DNA of 29,617 bases from a virus: positions 1-29,617 of the IMG/VR virus record IMGVR_UViG_3300044701_001653. One strand, 5' to 3'. Numbering within the stretch: position 1 is the stretch's first letter; the number at the start of each line of letters is the position of its first letter. Positions 16,153 through 23,213 of this stretch are shown piece by piece. Below the pieces are notes generated by a model. That model was not told the origin of the DNA, did not search any database, and saw only the letters and a list, made by a program, of their open reading frames with translations. The position numbers and the translations under genes are program-made.

Positions 16153-16441
16153 TGTAATTTTCGTTCCTAATCAATGGGACACACCAATCAAATCCAAACG
16201 CAAACACACCAATACAAAGTATGTCATCCCAGCAGAGTTTTGGGTAGAATACAACGAGATGCTACAAGATATAAATGATATGACACAAGGCAATGCAAGG
16301 GTGGTGTTCCAAAGATTAACTAAATTAAACGAGAAGTATTGTAGGTTCTTTATGAACTATACCTTCGATGAGAAAATGACGCAGTTGATAGAAAAGTATA
16401 ACCAAAAGATTAACTATTTTCATAACAATAAAACCAAGTAA
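16109..16441 (+). CDS. Small protein with N-terminal hydrophobic segment, function unknown
   Basis: A frame of up to 110 residues. From ATG 16109 it begins MEYIAILVIMLITFSVIFVPN, a good membrane anchor, overlapping the regulator by 44 bp; a later ATG at 16136 would shorten the anchor and leave a 17-bp overlap. The soluble part is charged and helical (FWVEYNEMLQDINDMTQGNARVVFQRLTKLNEKYCRFF). Three bases separate it from the SSB-like gene. No family recognised; a membrane-attached accessory of replication is possible but unproven. Confidence 0.55.
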   Translation: MEYIAILVIMLITFSVIFVPNQWDTPIKSKRKHTNTKYVIPAEFWVEYNEMLQDINDMTQGNARVVFQRLTKLNEKYCRFFMNYTFDEKMTQLIEKYNQKINYFHNNKTK

Positions 16442-16443
16442 AA

Positions 16444-17028
16444 ATGGGACTAAATCAAAGTCAAAGCAAAGGCGTGTTTTTAAGCATCACAAATGGTAAA
16501 TTAGTAAGACAATTTCCATCAGCAACAGACAAATCTGTTAGCAGAGTCAACAAGATGGGTCGTGAAGTCCACGAAGAGTTTTACGACTCATTAAGTGGAT
16601 GGCTCACGGACATCAAGACAAAAGAGAGTGAGTATGGTAAGTTTTGGGTAGTTACAATCAAAGATAAAGATGTATATTACAACTTAGAGTGTAAATACGA
16701 TAGCGGTTATGCTATGTCGTTTTTGAAAGCATTACCAAATGCAGATTTATCTGATGTTATTACCATTACACCAAAGCTAATTGTTGATGGCGATAAAAAG
16801 CAATCAGTGATGTTCATTTCTCAAAATAGAAATGGGATAAAGCACTACTGGACCAAAGCTGATCCAAAAGAATTACCTGACTTGCAGAAAATAAAAGTAA
16901 AAGGTAAAGAAACTTGGGACTCTACCAATAGGTTAGAATATTTGGAGGATTATGTAAAAACTGCTATCTTACCAAAGATTAAACCTACCCTCTCAGACGT
17001 TAACGAGGGAGACGATACACCGTTTTAG
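16444..17028 (+). CDS. Single-stranded DNA-binding protein (phage SSB-like)
   Basis: A 194-residue protein with a beta-rich middle (GKFWVVTIKDKDVYYNLECKYDSGYAMSFLKAL, DVITITPKLIVDGDKKQSVMFISQNRNGIKHYW) compatible with an OB fold, and a C-terminal tail NEGDDTPF at 187-194. An acidic tail ending in Pro-Phe is the SSB signature that recruits partner enzymes. It begins the run of DNA-processing genes. It would coat ssDNA during replication and recombination. The OB domain is divergent from bacterial SSB and belongs to the type common in phages of Bacteroidota. Confidence 0.75.
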   Translation: MGLNQSQSKGVFLSITNGKLVRQFPSATDKSVSRVNKMGREVHEEFYDSLSGWLTDIKTKESEYGKFWVVTIKDKDVYYNLECKYDSGYAMSFLKALPNADLSDVITITPKLIVDGDKKQSVMFISQNRNGIKHYWTKADPKELPDLQKIKVKGKETWDSTNRLEYLEDYVKTAILPKIKPTLSDVNEGDDTPF

Positions 17029-17106
17029 TGTTGGGTTGTATTCGGGGGTTGCGAAGGTTCGCATTTAGGGAGGGTATCCCACCCCATTTTTAAATTATTC
17101 TAACTA

Positions 17107-17127
17107 TTGCTAAATAAGATTTAGCAA
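17107..17127. repeat. Perfect AT-rich inverted repeat, operator or hairpin candidate
   Basis: Arms TTGCTAAAT (17107-17115) and ATTTAGCAA (17119-17127), nine perfect pairs with the 3-nt centre AAG. It has no T-tract directly after it, so an operator in front of the nuclease operon is at least as likely as a terminator. Confidence 0.55.
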
Positions 17128-17151
17128 ATGTGTTTCATTAGTGTAGCATAC

Positions 17152-17182
17152 GACCTAGCGTTTCTACGTTGGGGTCTTTTTT
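17152..17182 (+). terminator. Weak terminator candidate before the nuclease operon
   Basis: GACC at 17152-17155 can pair with GGTC at 17173-17176, followed by six T at 17177-17182. The stem is only about 4-5 bp, so confidence is low. The 178-bp gap also holds TGCGAA-GG-TTCGCA around 17049-17062. Confidence 0.3.
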
Positions 17183-17206
17183 ATCAAACTTTATAAACTT
17201 TAAACT

Positions 17207-17959
17207 ATGAACAATTATACTATCGACTTAAACAAGAATCGCATCGAGTTTTTAGACTCACGTTTTTATGCCACACCATCAGGTGGCTATGTCCCTTCGG
17301 TCACCACAATCTTAGAATGCTTCCCAAAGGGTGCTGAGTTTTACAAATGGCTCAAGGAAATGGGAGGTGATGCCGACACCATCCGTGATGAGGCTGGTCG
17401 TAGAGGCTCGAACGTACACGCATTGACCGAAAGGTATGACGATGGAGAGGAAGTGTCTTATTTGGACCATAATGGCTTCCCTGCTTATAAGAATTTAGAA
17501 TGGGCAATGTTCGAAAGGTATGTAGATTTCTGCACTACCCACAAGCCAAGCATTGAGATGATGGAAGCGCATTTTGTTAGTGAGAAATTAGGTTTTGCTG
17601 GGACACTTGATCGTGTAGTGACTCTTAATGGTAAGAGGATATTATTGGATATTAAGACATCCAACTCAGTACAAGATAGCTACTGGTTGCAGTTATCGGC
17701 TTACTACGAATTGCTTAGTGAGATTGCAACTGATGTTAAAAGCATTGATGAGGTTGGGATATTGTGGCTCAATGCCAAGACTCGTACCACTGGTAAAGGT
17801 GGAGCAATACAAGGAGTGGGTTGGCAGCTAATCACCAAGCCTATTAGTGAGGTGTTAAGCTATTGGACACTATTCCAAGCAACTCACCAGCTTTGGCTTT
17901 ATATGAACGAGACAACCAAGCCAAGACAATTATCTTACACTTTAAAACATAAAAAGTAA
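17207..17959 (+). CDS. PD-(D/E)XK nuclease (RecB/Cas4-like exonuclease)
   Basis: A 250-residue protein with ordered PD-(D/E)XK motifs: RGSNVHALTER (His71), GFAGTLDRV (Asp135), RILLDIKTSN (Asp148, Lys150) and YWLQLSAYYELL (Gln162, Tyr166). The spacing and the QxxxY motif place it with RecB-type nucleases, used by phages for end resection in recombination with an SSB partner. It begins after a 178-bp regulatory gap; the ATG has the same ACTATG context as other promoter-proximal genes, preceded by a double AAACTTTA. Exonuclease rather than endonuclease activity is inferred from the family. Confidence 0.82.
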   Translation: MNNYTIDLNKNRIEFLDSRFYATPSGGYVPSVTTILECFPKGAEFYKWLKEMGGDADTIRDEAGRRGSNVHALTERYDDGEEVSYLDHNGFPAYKNLEWAMFERYVDFCTTHKPSIEMMEAHFVSEKLGFAGTLDRVVTLNGKRILLDIKTSNSVQDSYWLQLSAYYELLSEIATDVKSIDEVGILWLNAKTRTTGKGGAIQGVGWQLITKPISEVLSYWTLFQATHQLWLYMNETTKPRQLSYTLKHKK

Positions 17960-17962
17960 TTT

Positions 17963-18166
17963 ATGGACTTCATTACCATCGACAACAAAGACACAGTAGT
18001 GTATCGCATAGCGCATCTACTCCGCTCACGCTCCGAGACTGGGATTCGTAAGTATGGGACAACTCTTGATAGGACAGACTTAGAAGTTAAGCAATGGATT
18101 GACCACGCAATAGAGGAATGTTTGGATCAGGCTCTTTATTTGCAAAAATTAAAAGATACTTTATGA
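17963..18166 (+). CDS. Small MazG-like protein
   Basis: A 67-residue, mainly helical protein with GIRKYGTTLDRTDLEVKQWIDHAIEECLDQALYLQKL. The KYGxxLxRxD...WxxHAxEExxDxAxYLxKL pattern is shared by small phage proteins related to all-alpha NTP pyrophosphohydrolases (MazG-like), where the HAxEExxD helix holds the metal-binding acidic residues. It may hydrolyse nucleotides or alarmones, or be a shortened non-enzymatic relative. Begins 3 bp after the nuclease gene and overlaps the next start by ATGA. Confidence 0.6.
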   Translation: MDFITIDNKDTVVYRIAHLLRSRSETGIRKYGTTLDRTDLEVKQWIDHAIEECLDQALYLQKLKDTL

Positions 18167-18312
18167 CCGTTAAGATTGAATGGTTAGAAACTGGTGTAAC
18201 AATGATTACACTATCTTATGAAGGTAAAAATTATGTAACTGGTTCATTATTCTCAGATGAAATTGGAGAAAAAATCCAATTATTAATTAATAAAGCATTA
18301 GAAAATGACTAG
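18163..18312 (+). CDS. Small conserved-looking protein, function unknown
   Basis: A 49-residue frame, MTVKIEWLETGVTMITLSYE and onward, ending INKALEND. The true start is taken as ATG 18163 because it overlaps the previous stop (ATGA); an in-frame start at 18118 lies inside the previous gene. Reads as a small beta meander followed by one helix (SDEIGEKIQLLINKAL). Its stop overlaps the ATG of the next small gene. No family recognised. Confidence 0.6.
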   Translation: MTVKIEWLETGVTMITLSYEGKNYVTGSLFSDEIGEKIQLLINKALEND

Positions 18313-18406
18313 AGCAATAGTTTGGATTATATTACTACTTATCACAGCAGTAATTTGGTTTTTCTTTTTATATGGCATAATTAAATTCTTTACAAATTGC
18401 AACTAA
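18305..18406 (+). CDS. 33-residue single-pass membrane peptide
   Basis: The frame MTRAIVWIILLLITAVIWFF continues FLYGIIKFFTNCN. Nearly the whole peptide is one membrane helix, with Arg3 at the start and a Cys near the end. It overlaps the upstream gene by 8 bp and the helicase start by 10 bp, which fits a tightly packed operon and argues for real translation. Function unknown; small membrane peptides of this kind are often regulators of host membrane proteins or lysis, but nothing here shows that. Confidence 0.45.
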   Translation: MTRAIVWIILLLITAVIWFFFLYGIIKFFTNCN

Positions 18407-19629
18407 GAGACTATCAAATAGACCTATCTAATAAAGCCGCACAAATATTGTACGAGAATGGTCTTGTGTATTTAGCGATGGAAGTCAGGACTGGTAAGAC
18501 TCTTACGGCACTCGCAACGGCACATAAGTTTGGTGCAAATAGGATATTGTTTGTAACCAAGAAGAAAGCGATTGATGATATTATTGGACAAGGTAAGAAG
18601 ATGGGGTTTGACTTAGAGATTTATGTAACTAACTATGAGCAGTTGCATAATGTAAATGAAGAGTTTGATCTTGTCATTATTGATGAAGCGCATAGCTTAG
18701 GATCATTCCCTACACCTTCTTTAAGAGCAAAAGAATTAAAACGAATATGTAATGGAAAAGCAATTATCTTTCTTTCGGGGACACCGACCCCAGAGTCTTT
18801 CTCGCAGTTATATCATCAGATGTGGGTATCGTCTTTTAGTCCTTTTAAAGATTACAAAAATTTCTACGGATGGGCAAGAGATTACGTTGAGATACGCCAA
18901 AAATATCTGTATGGCAAGACGATTAATGATTACTCGTTTGCCAAAAGAGAACTTATTGAACTCCAAACATCTCACCTTTTTCTTGCCTTCACCCAAGAAG
19001 AAGCTGGGTTCACCGAGTTAGTGAAGGAGAATGTTTTGTATGTCAAGATGGAGGAGACAACCTATAAGTTTGCTGAAAGGCTTCGTATCGACAAAGTAAT
19101 TACAAACAAGGAAGGCAAGAGTGTACTTGGAGATACGGCGGTAAAGCTAATGAACAAGCTACATCAGATTTATAGTGGCTCGGTTATAGTAGATAATCCT
19201 GAAAGATATGGTCATGTAATTGACTATACAAAGGCAGAGTTTATCAAGCAACATTTTGCTGGGAAAAAAATCGCCATCTTCTACAAATTCCAAGCCGAGA
19301 AAATGGCTATTAAGTGGATAATGGGTAAATGCTATGAGGATCCGACTGAGTTTAACAATGCCAATGATGGGTGCTTTATATCTCAAATAGTTAGCGGTAG
19401 AGAGGGGGTGAATTTAAGCACGGCTGATGCACTTGTTTTTTATAACATAGATTTTTCTGCAACAAGTTACTGGCAAAGCAGAGCAAGGATACAAACTAAG
19501 GATAGAACCAAAGAGGCGCAAATATATTGGATATTTAGTGAGGGAGGTATAGAGGATAAGATTTACAAAGCAGTAATGGATAAGAAAGATTATACTTTGC
19601 AGTACTTTAAGAAAGACTTTGGCATTTAA
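18397..19629 (+). CDS. SF2 DEAH-type helicase (SNF2-like phage helicase)
   Basis: A 410-residue protein with LRDYQIDLSNKAA (Q-motif-like, residues 3-15), motif I MEVRTGKTLTAL (28-39), motif II LVIIDEAHSLG (92-102), motif III LSGTPTP (126-132), and C-terminal motifs VSGREGVNLSTADALVFYNID and YWQSRARIQTKDRT (motif VI arginine fingers). It should translocate on or unwind nucleic acid during replication, recombination or DNA entry. The start is TTG at 18397; no ATG fits because the Q-motif begins at residue 3. This is one of the best-supported enzymes in the window. Confidence 0.88.
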   Translation: MQLRDYQIDLSNKAAQILYENGLVYLAMEVRTGKTLTALATAHKFGANRILFVTKKKAIDDIIGQGKKMGFDLEIYVTNYEQLHNVNEEFDLVIIDEAHSLGSFPTPSLRAKELKRICNGKAIIFLSGTPTPESFSQLYHQMWVSSFSPFKDYKNFYGWARDYVEIRQKYLYGKTINDYSFAKRELIELQTSHLFLAFTQEEAGFTELVKENVLYVKMEETTYKFAERLRIDKVITNKEGKSVLGDTAVKLMNKLHQIYSGSVIVDNPERYGHVIDYTKAEFIKQHFAGKKIAIFYKFQAEKMAIKWIMGKCYEDPTEFNNANDGCFISQIVSGREGVNLSTADALVFYNIDFSATSYWQSRARIQTKDRTKEAQIYWIFSEGGIEDKIYKAVMDKKDYTLQYFKKDFGI

Positions 19630-19630
19630 C

Positions 19631-19660
19631 TTGTCTATAACATATTAGTTACTATATTCG
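19631..19660 (+). promoter_or_regulatory. Bacteroidota-type promoter for the primase operon
   Basis: TTG at 19631-19633, exactly 19 nt, then TATATTCG at 19653-19660 (seven of eight matches to TAnnTTTG). The next ATG is 21 nt downstream. Confidence 0.6.
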
Positions 19661-19681
19661 TCTAAACTAAACATTTATACT

Positions 19682-20116
19682 ATGTCTAAACAACAACACA
19701 TCACTAAGAGACTTGACTGCACGATTGCCTACCTTGCTGACTATTTAGGCTTACGAGAAAATTCTTACGACATTTCTGCACAGGTAGAGGACCTAAGATG
19801 CTTTTGGTATAGCGATTACCAAACAAATCACAACCAAGCATTTTTCGAAGTAGGGCATTTAGAAACATCTTTCTTTATTAATTTTCAAATACCTTTGGAA
19901 GAGTTGACCCAAGATGAGATTGCAATGTTAATGGTAAGGTGGGTCTGCTTCACAGATAATAAATGTATTAATGGTAGTTTGCCTTTTACTACTGCTGATA
20001 CTTCATCAAGTAGGTCAATACCAGAGGTTGATTTTGATGTAGATATTAGTAATGGTCTAATTCAACCAATAGAATTAATTTTTCACGTTGACCAAGGATG
20101 GTTGCAAATAAAGTAA
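19682..20116 (+). CDS. Protein of the replication operon, function unknown
   Basis: A 144-residue protein, MSKQQHITKRLDCTIAYLADYLGL at the start. The first 40 residues look helical; the rest alternates acidic loops and strands (FFEVGHLETSFFINFQIPLEEL, EVDFDVDISNG, IELIFHVDQGWLQIK). Overall strongly acidic. It is the first gene after the promoter at 19631-19660 and stops 1 bp before the VRR-NUC gene. No family recognised. An accessory to the primase-helicase or nuclease is possible by location only. Confidence 0.6.
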   Translation: MSKQQHITKRLDCTIAYLADYLGLRENSYDISAQVEDLRCFWYSDYQTNHNQAFFEVGHLETSFFINFQIPLEELTQDEIAMLMVRWVCFTDNKCINGSLPFTTADTSSSRSIPEVDFDVDISNGLIQPIELIFHVDQGWLQIK

Positions 20117-20117
20117 T

Positions 20118-20390
20118 ATGAAAGAATCACAACTCCAAACACAAATTAAAAACCGCCTTACCAAGCACGGATGGTTGGTGGTGAAGATTATTAGCTCATC
20201 AATGAACGGCATCCCAGACCTTATGTGCATTCGCAAAGGTGTGGTGATGTTCCTCGAAGTTAAGACCGATGTGGGTGTAGTGGCACCACTACAAGAATAT
20301 GTAATGAAAGTGCTGAATAGCTATCAGGTACATAGTAGAGTAGTAAGATCGGTAGAAGATATTGATGTTTATTGTCATAAAAATGTTTAA
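20118..20390 (+). CDS. VRR-NUC domain nuclease
   Basis: A 90-residue protein that is just the VRR-NUC fold: KESQLQTQIKNRLTKHGW, then NGIPDLMCIRKGVVMFLEVKTDVGVVAPLQEYVM with Asp34 (GIPDL), Glu47 and Lys49 (LEVK) and Gln59 as the catalytic set. VRR-NUC proteins are PD-(D/E)XK nucleases; stand-alone phage versions probably act on branched DNA such as Holliday junctions. Placed between an unknown gene and the primase-helicase, 3 bp before the latter. Confidence 0.85.
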   Translation: MKESQLQTQIKNRLTKHGWLVVKIISSSMNGIPDLMCIRKGVVMFLEVKTDVGVVAPLQEYVMKVLNSYQVHSRVVRSVEDIDVYCHKNV

Positions 20391-20393
20391 TTA

Positions 20394-22892
20394 ATGCACA
20401 CTAAATACTTAGACTTTGGAGTTAATGTTATTGCGGTTAATGATAAAAAACAAGCCATTTTTGCTTGGAAGGAATATCAAAGCCGAGCAATAACTAAAGA
20501 TGAGCTTGAGAAGCAAATGGCAGACCCACGAGCCAAAGGGATAGCAGTAATTTGCGGAGCAGTGAGTGGAGGTCTTGAGGTAATTGATATAGATACGAAA
20601 TATGAAACGTTCCCTCTTTGGGAACAAATTAAGAATAAAATACCGCAAGATATTTTTGCAAAGCTCCACATTGTAAATACTAAGAGCAATGGCTATCATC
20701 TGTATTATAAATGCGAAGAGATAGAATGCAATCAAAAGCTTGCACAAAGGCAGCCAACCGCAGAAGAAAAGTTGCAAAACCCACAAATCAAAACCTATTG
20801 CATCATCGAGACAAGAGGTGAGGCTGGGTATGTGGTTGCGCCACCAAGTGATGGCTACACCATCGTGCAAAAAGGTATTAATATTATTACCATCGAAGAG
20901 AGGTCGACCTTGTTTGAAGTGATGCGATCGTTTAATGAAATAATAGAAGAGCAAATCATTGAGGCTCATCAGCGACCATCTACCAAAGATTATGGTGTAT
21001 CACCATTTGAGGATTATAATAAGCGAGGGGATATTAGTGGATTATTGCAGTCGCACGGATGGACAATAGTGAAGGAGAATAGTGAGAGGGTGTATTATTT
21101 GCGCCCAGGTAGTAAGGCAGAGCATAGTGGATCGTATAATAAGTCGCTTGGCTTGTTCTCTGTCTTTTCAGTTAACACACCATTTACTCCTCAGAAGGGT
21201 TATAGACCCGCTATTGTTTACGCTATACTTGAACATAATGCAGACTACAAAAAAGCAGCCAAAGCCCTACTCGAGCAAGGTTACGGCGAAAAAAAAACCT
21301 CAGACCGACTCGAACGAACTCTTTTTAATAAAAAGCAAAATGGAGCTACAAAGGACGAATTGGTATCGCTCCTCGTCCAGTCCCATCGGAAATCTGTCAC
21401 GGATGCAACGGAAATGGTAGACAACCTTGAGCAAAGGTGGGGCGAGCAGATTTGCACTTTTTGGGATGTTTCAGAGCAAGATAGGCTCACCATCAATCGT
21501 TATAAGCTCCAAGTATTTCTCACCACATTAGGAGGCTTCAGGCTTTATTTTTATGACCAAAATAGCACGATTTATCGTTTAGTAAGGATAAAGGATGGTT
21601 TTGTAGAAGAGTCCTCCACAGAGCAAATAAAACGCTTTATAAAGGATTATATTGATAGGCTACCAGATAGTTTTGATGGAGGCATCACCCCACAAGATTT
21701 GTTAGAACATATCTATCGTGGTGCATCAGCTTTGTTCTCGGATGCTTTCTTTGAGTTTTTTGATAGGGCAGATATAAATTTTCTGCAAGACACCCAAGAC
21801 ACTTCTTACTTCCCGTTTAAGAATGGTGTGGTATGTGTGAGCAAAGGCAAGATAGAACTAAAGACGTATGGTGAACTCAACAAATTTGTTTGGAAAACAC
21901 AAATCATCGACCACCATATTTATGTTGATGATGGCTCGATTAAATTGGAAGAGATTGAGTATTATAAATTTTTGTTTTATATCAGTGGCGAAGAGGCTGA
22001 AAGACTTATGTATGCCATCACACTGATTGGTTACTTATTACATACCTATAAAGACCCCTCACGCCCATTCTCGGTCATCCTTGCTGAAGAGACTGAGAAT
22101 GAGGCTAATGGAGGAGGCACTGGTAAGGGAATTTTTGTAAAGGCTCTTGGGCATCTTAGTAACCTGGTCAGAGTAGATGGTAAGAACTTTAAGGTAGATA
22201 AGAACTTTGCCTTTCAGAGGGTTGATCTCGACACACGAATTTTAGCCATTGAGGATACACGGAGGAATGTAGATTTTGAGGGTTTTTATTCTATCATAAC
22301 AGAAGGAATCACAGTCGAGAAGAAGAATAAGGATGAGTTGTTCATTCCTTATAAGGATAGTCCAAAGGTTATGTTTACCACCAATTATACCATCCCAAAT
22401 ATGGGCAACCACGCTAAAAGAAGGCAGAAGGTGTTTGAATTTTCACCATACTTTGGAGCTGGTAAGACACCTGAGGATGTATTTGGTCATAAATTATTTG
22501 AAGATTGGGATAAGGATGAGTGGAATAGGTTCTTTAATTTGATGTTTAACTGCGTTCAAATCTACCTTGAAAGTGGGGTTTTGGCAGTCGAAAATTCGGA
22601 TAAATTGCTGAGGAAACAGGTCCGCGTCCAGTTCTCGGAAGAGTTTTTAGAGTTCTTTTTGGGGGTGGTTGAAGAGAAGGGAGTGTGGATAAGTAAGGAG
22701 CAAATGTATAATGATTTTCTAAATATGACGGGTTTTGAGAAGAAAGAATACTCCATGAAACGCTTTTCAAAGGCGATTGACGAATCGTGTACTATTTTAA
22801 AAATCGTGTACCTGAGTACACGATCCAAGGCTCATAATAACAAAAAATGTATAAAGTTCGTAGAGACAGATTTGGTAGAACAAGTATTATGA
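20394..22892 (+). CDS. Primase-polymerase / SF3 helicase fusion
   Basis: An 832-residue replication protein. The N-terminal part is an archaeo-eukaryotic-type primase-polymerase: LEVIDIDTKY (Asp65, Asp67), KSNGYHLYYKC (His102), ETRGEAGYVVAPPSDGY (139-155). The C-terminal half is an SF3/D5-like helicase: Walker A GGGTGKG at 573-579, Walker B-like RILAIEDTRRN at about 613-623, and PKVMFTTNYTIP at about 654-665 with the sensor Asn. The last 100 residues look like a winged helix (YNDFLNMTGFEKKEYSMKRFSKAI), a likely DNA-binding domain. Such proteins open the origin and synthesise primers. The 3' end contains the first iterons, and the main array follows the stop. Confidence 0.88.
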   Translation: MHTKYLDFGVNVIAVNDKKQAIFAWKEYQSRAITKDELEKQMADPRAKGIAVICGAVSGGLEVIDIDTKYETFPLWEQIKNKIPQDIFAKLHIVNTKSNGYHLYYKCEEIECNQKLAQRQPTAEEKLQNPQIKTYCIIETRGEAGYVVAPPSDGYTIVQKGINIITIEERSTLFEVMRSFNEIIEEQIIEAHQRPSTKDYGVSPFEDYNKRGDISGLLQSHGWTIVKENSERVYYLRPGSKAEHSGSYNKSLGLFSVFSVNTPFTPQKGYRPAIVYAILEHNADYKKAAKALLEQGYGEKKTSDRLERTLFNKKQNGATKDELVSLLVQSHRKSVTDATEMVDNLEQRWGEQICTFWDVSEQDRLTINRYKLQVFLTTLGGFRLYFYDQNSTIYRLVRIKDGFVEESSTEQIKRFIKDYIDRLPDSFDGGITPQDLLEHIYRGASALFSDAFFEFFDRADINFLQDTQDTSYFPFKNGVVCVSKGKIELKTYGELNKFVWKTQIIDHHIYVDDGSIKLEEIEYYKFLFYISGEEAERLMYAITLIGYLLHTYKDPSRPFSVILAEETENEANGGGTGKGIFVKALGHLSNLVRVDGKNFKVDKNFAFQRVDLDTRILAIEDTRRNVDFEGFYSIITEGITVEKKNKDELFIPYKDSPKVMFTTNYTIPNMGNHAKRRQKVFEFSPYFGAGKTPEDVFGHKLFEDWDKDEWNRFFNLMFNCVQIYLESGVLAVENSDKLLRKQVRVQFSEEFLEFFLGVVEEKGVWISKEQMYNDFLNMTGFEKKEYSMKRFSKAIDESCTILKIVYLSTRSKAHNNKKCIKFVETDLVEQVL

Positions 22893-23097
22893 TACAAAAA
22901 TCACTTTTGGGTACACGATTTTGGCCTTGGGTACACGATTGGTACACGATTAGTACACGATTAAAACGTTGATTATCAGTGCAGGTACACGATGTACACG
23001 ATTTTTCTATGTTTTTTCTATGCCCACCTTTTTTTTGGCAAAAAAATATAGGAGTGGGTGGAGTAAGGAAAATCGTGAAAATCGTGTAATCGTGTAC
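22784..23097. repeat. Iteron array GTACACGAT, candidate replication origin
   Basis: Ten perfect copies of the 9-mer GTACACGAT. Forward copies start at 22816, 22911, 22931, 22942, 22953, 22985 and 22994; reverse copies (ATCGTGTAC) start at 22784, 22803 and 23089. Imperfect reverse copies lie at 23072 and 23081. Many extend to GGTACACGATT. The copies at 22931, 22942 and 22953 are 11 bp apart, about one helical turn; 22985 and 22994 are directly adjacent. Copies at 22803 and 22816 form an inverted pair with a 4-nt centre inside the primase gene. Such iterons next to a primase-helicase gene are typical of phage and plasmid origins. Confidence 0.8.
23003..23052. other. T-rich/A-rich segment within the iteron array, unwinding element candidate
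   Basis: Immediately after the two adjacent iterons are two copies of TTTTTCTATG, then eight T (23029-23036), GGC, and seven A (23040-23046), flanked by CCT and AGG. It can form an AT hairpin and would melt easily. It lies between forward and reverse iterons, as expected of a DNA unwinding element, but this is inference. Confidence 0.45.
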
Positions 23098-23099
23098 CC

Positions 23100-23120
23100 A
23101 ACCATTTTCTTAAAATGGTT
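23100..23120. repeat. Perfect AT-rich inverted repeat at the end of the iteron array
   Basis: Arms AACCATTTT (23100-23108) and AAAATGGTT (23112-23120), nine perfect pairs, centre CTT, followed by TTGTAT. It has the same arm length and (on the other strand) the same AAG centre as the repeat at 17107-17127. Could be a terminator for the primase operon or an operator for the next gene. Confidence 0.5.
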
Positions 23121-23170
23121 TTGTATAGGATATAGACCAATATTGTTAATAGTTTTTTGTTATCTTTATA

Positions 23171-23186
23171 TTGATAGTTATCAACA
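23171..23186. promoter_or_regulatory. DnaA-box-like site with inverted half-sites, upstream of the DnaA-like gene
   Basis: TTATCAACA at 23178-23186 differs at one position from the bacterial DnaA box TTATCCACA. It overlaps an inverted pair TTGATA (23171-23176) and TATCAA (23179-23184). It lies 28 bp before the DnaA-like start; a possible -7 box TATCTTTA is at 23161-23168, so the site could sit in the 5' leader. Confidence 0.5.
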
Positions 23187-23213
23187 TTGTAAATTATTTT
23201 AAAAAGTATATAT

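Noticed and set aside
18397-18510. Helicase thought inactive because motif I reads VRTGKT instead of GxGKT
   Set aside because: The Lys-Thr is intact and EVRTGKT/EMRTGKT-type variants are usual in this group of phage SF2 helicases.
20409-20969. 186-residue minus-strand frame
   Set aside because: It is the reverse of the primase N-terminal domain, whose motifs are clear on the plus strand.
22969-23202. 77-residue plus-strand frame between the primase and the DnaA-like gene
   Set aside because: It lies across the iterons and the AT hairpin, has a Cys/Tyr/Phe-rich random composition and no coupled start. The region is better explained as an origin.
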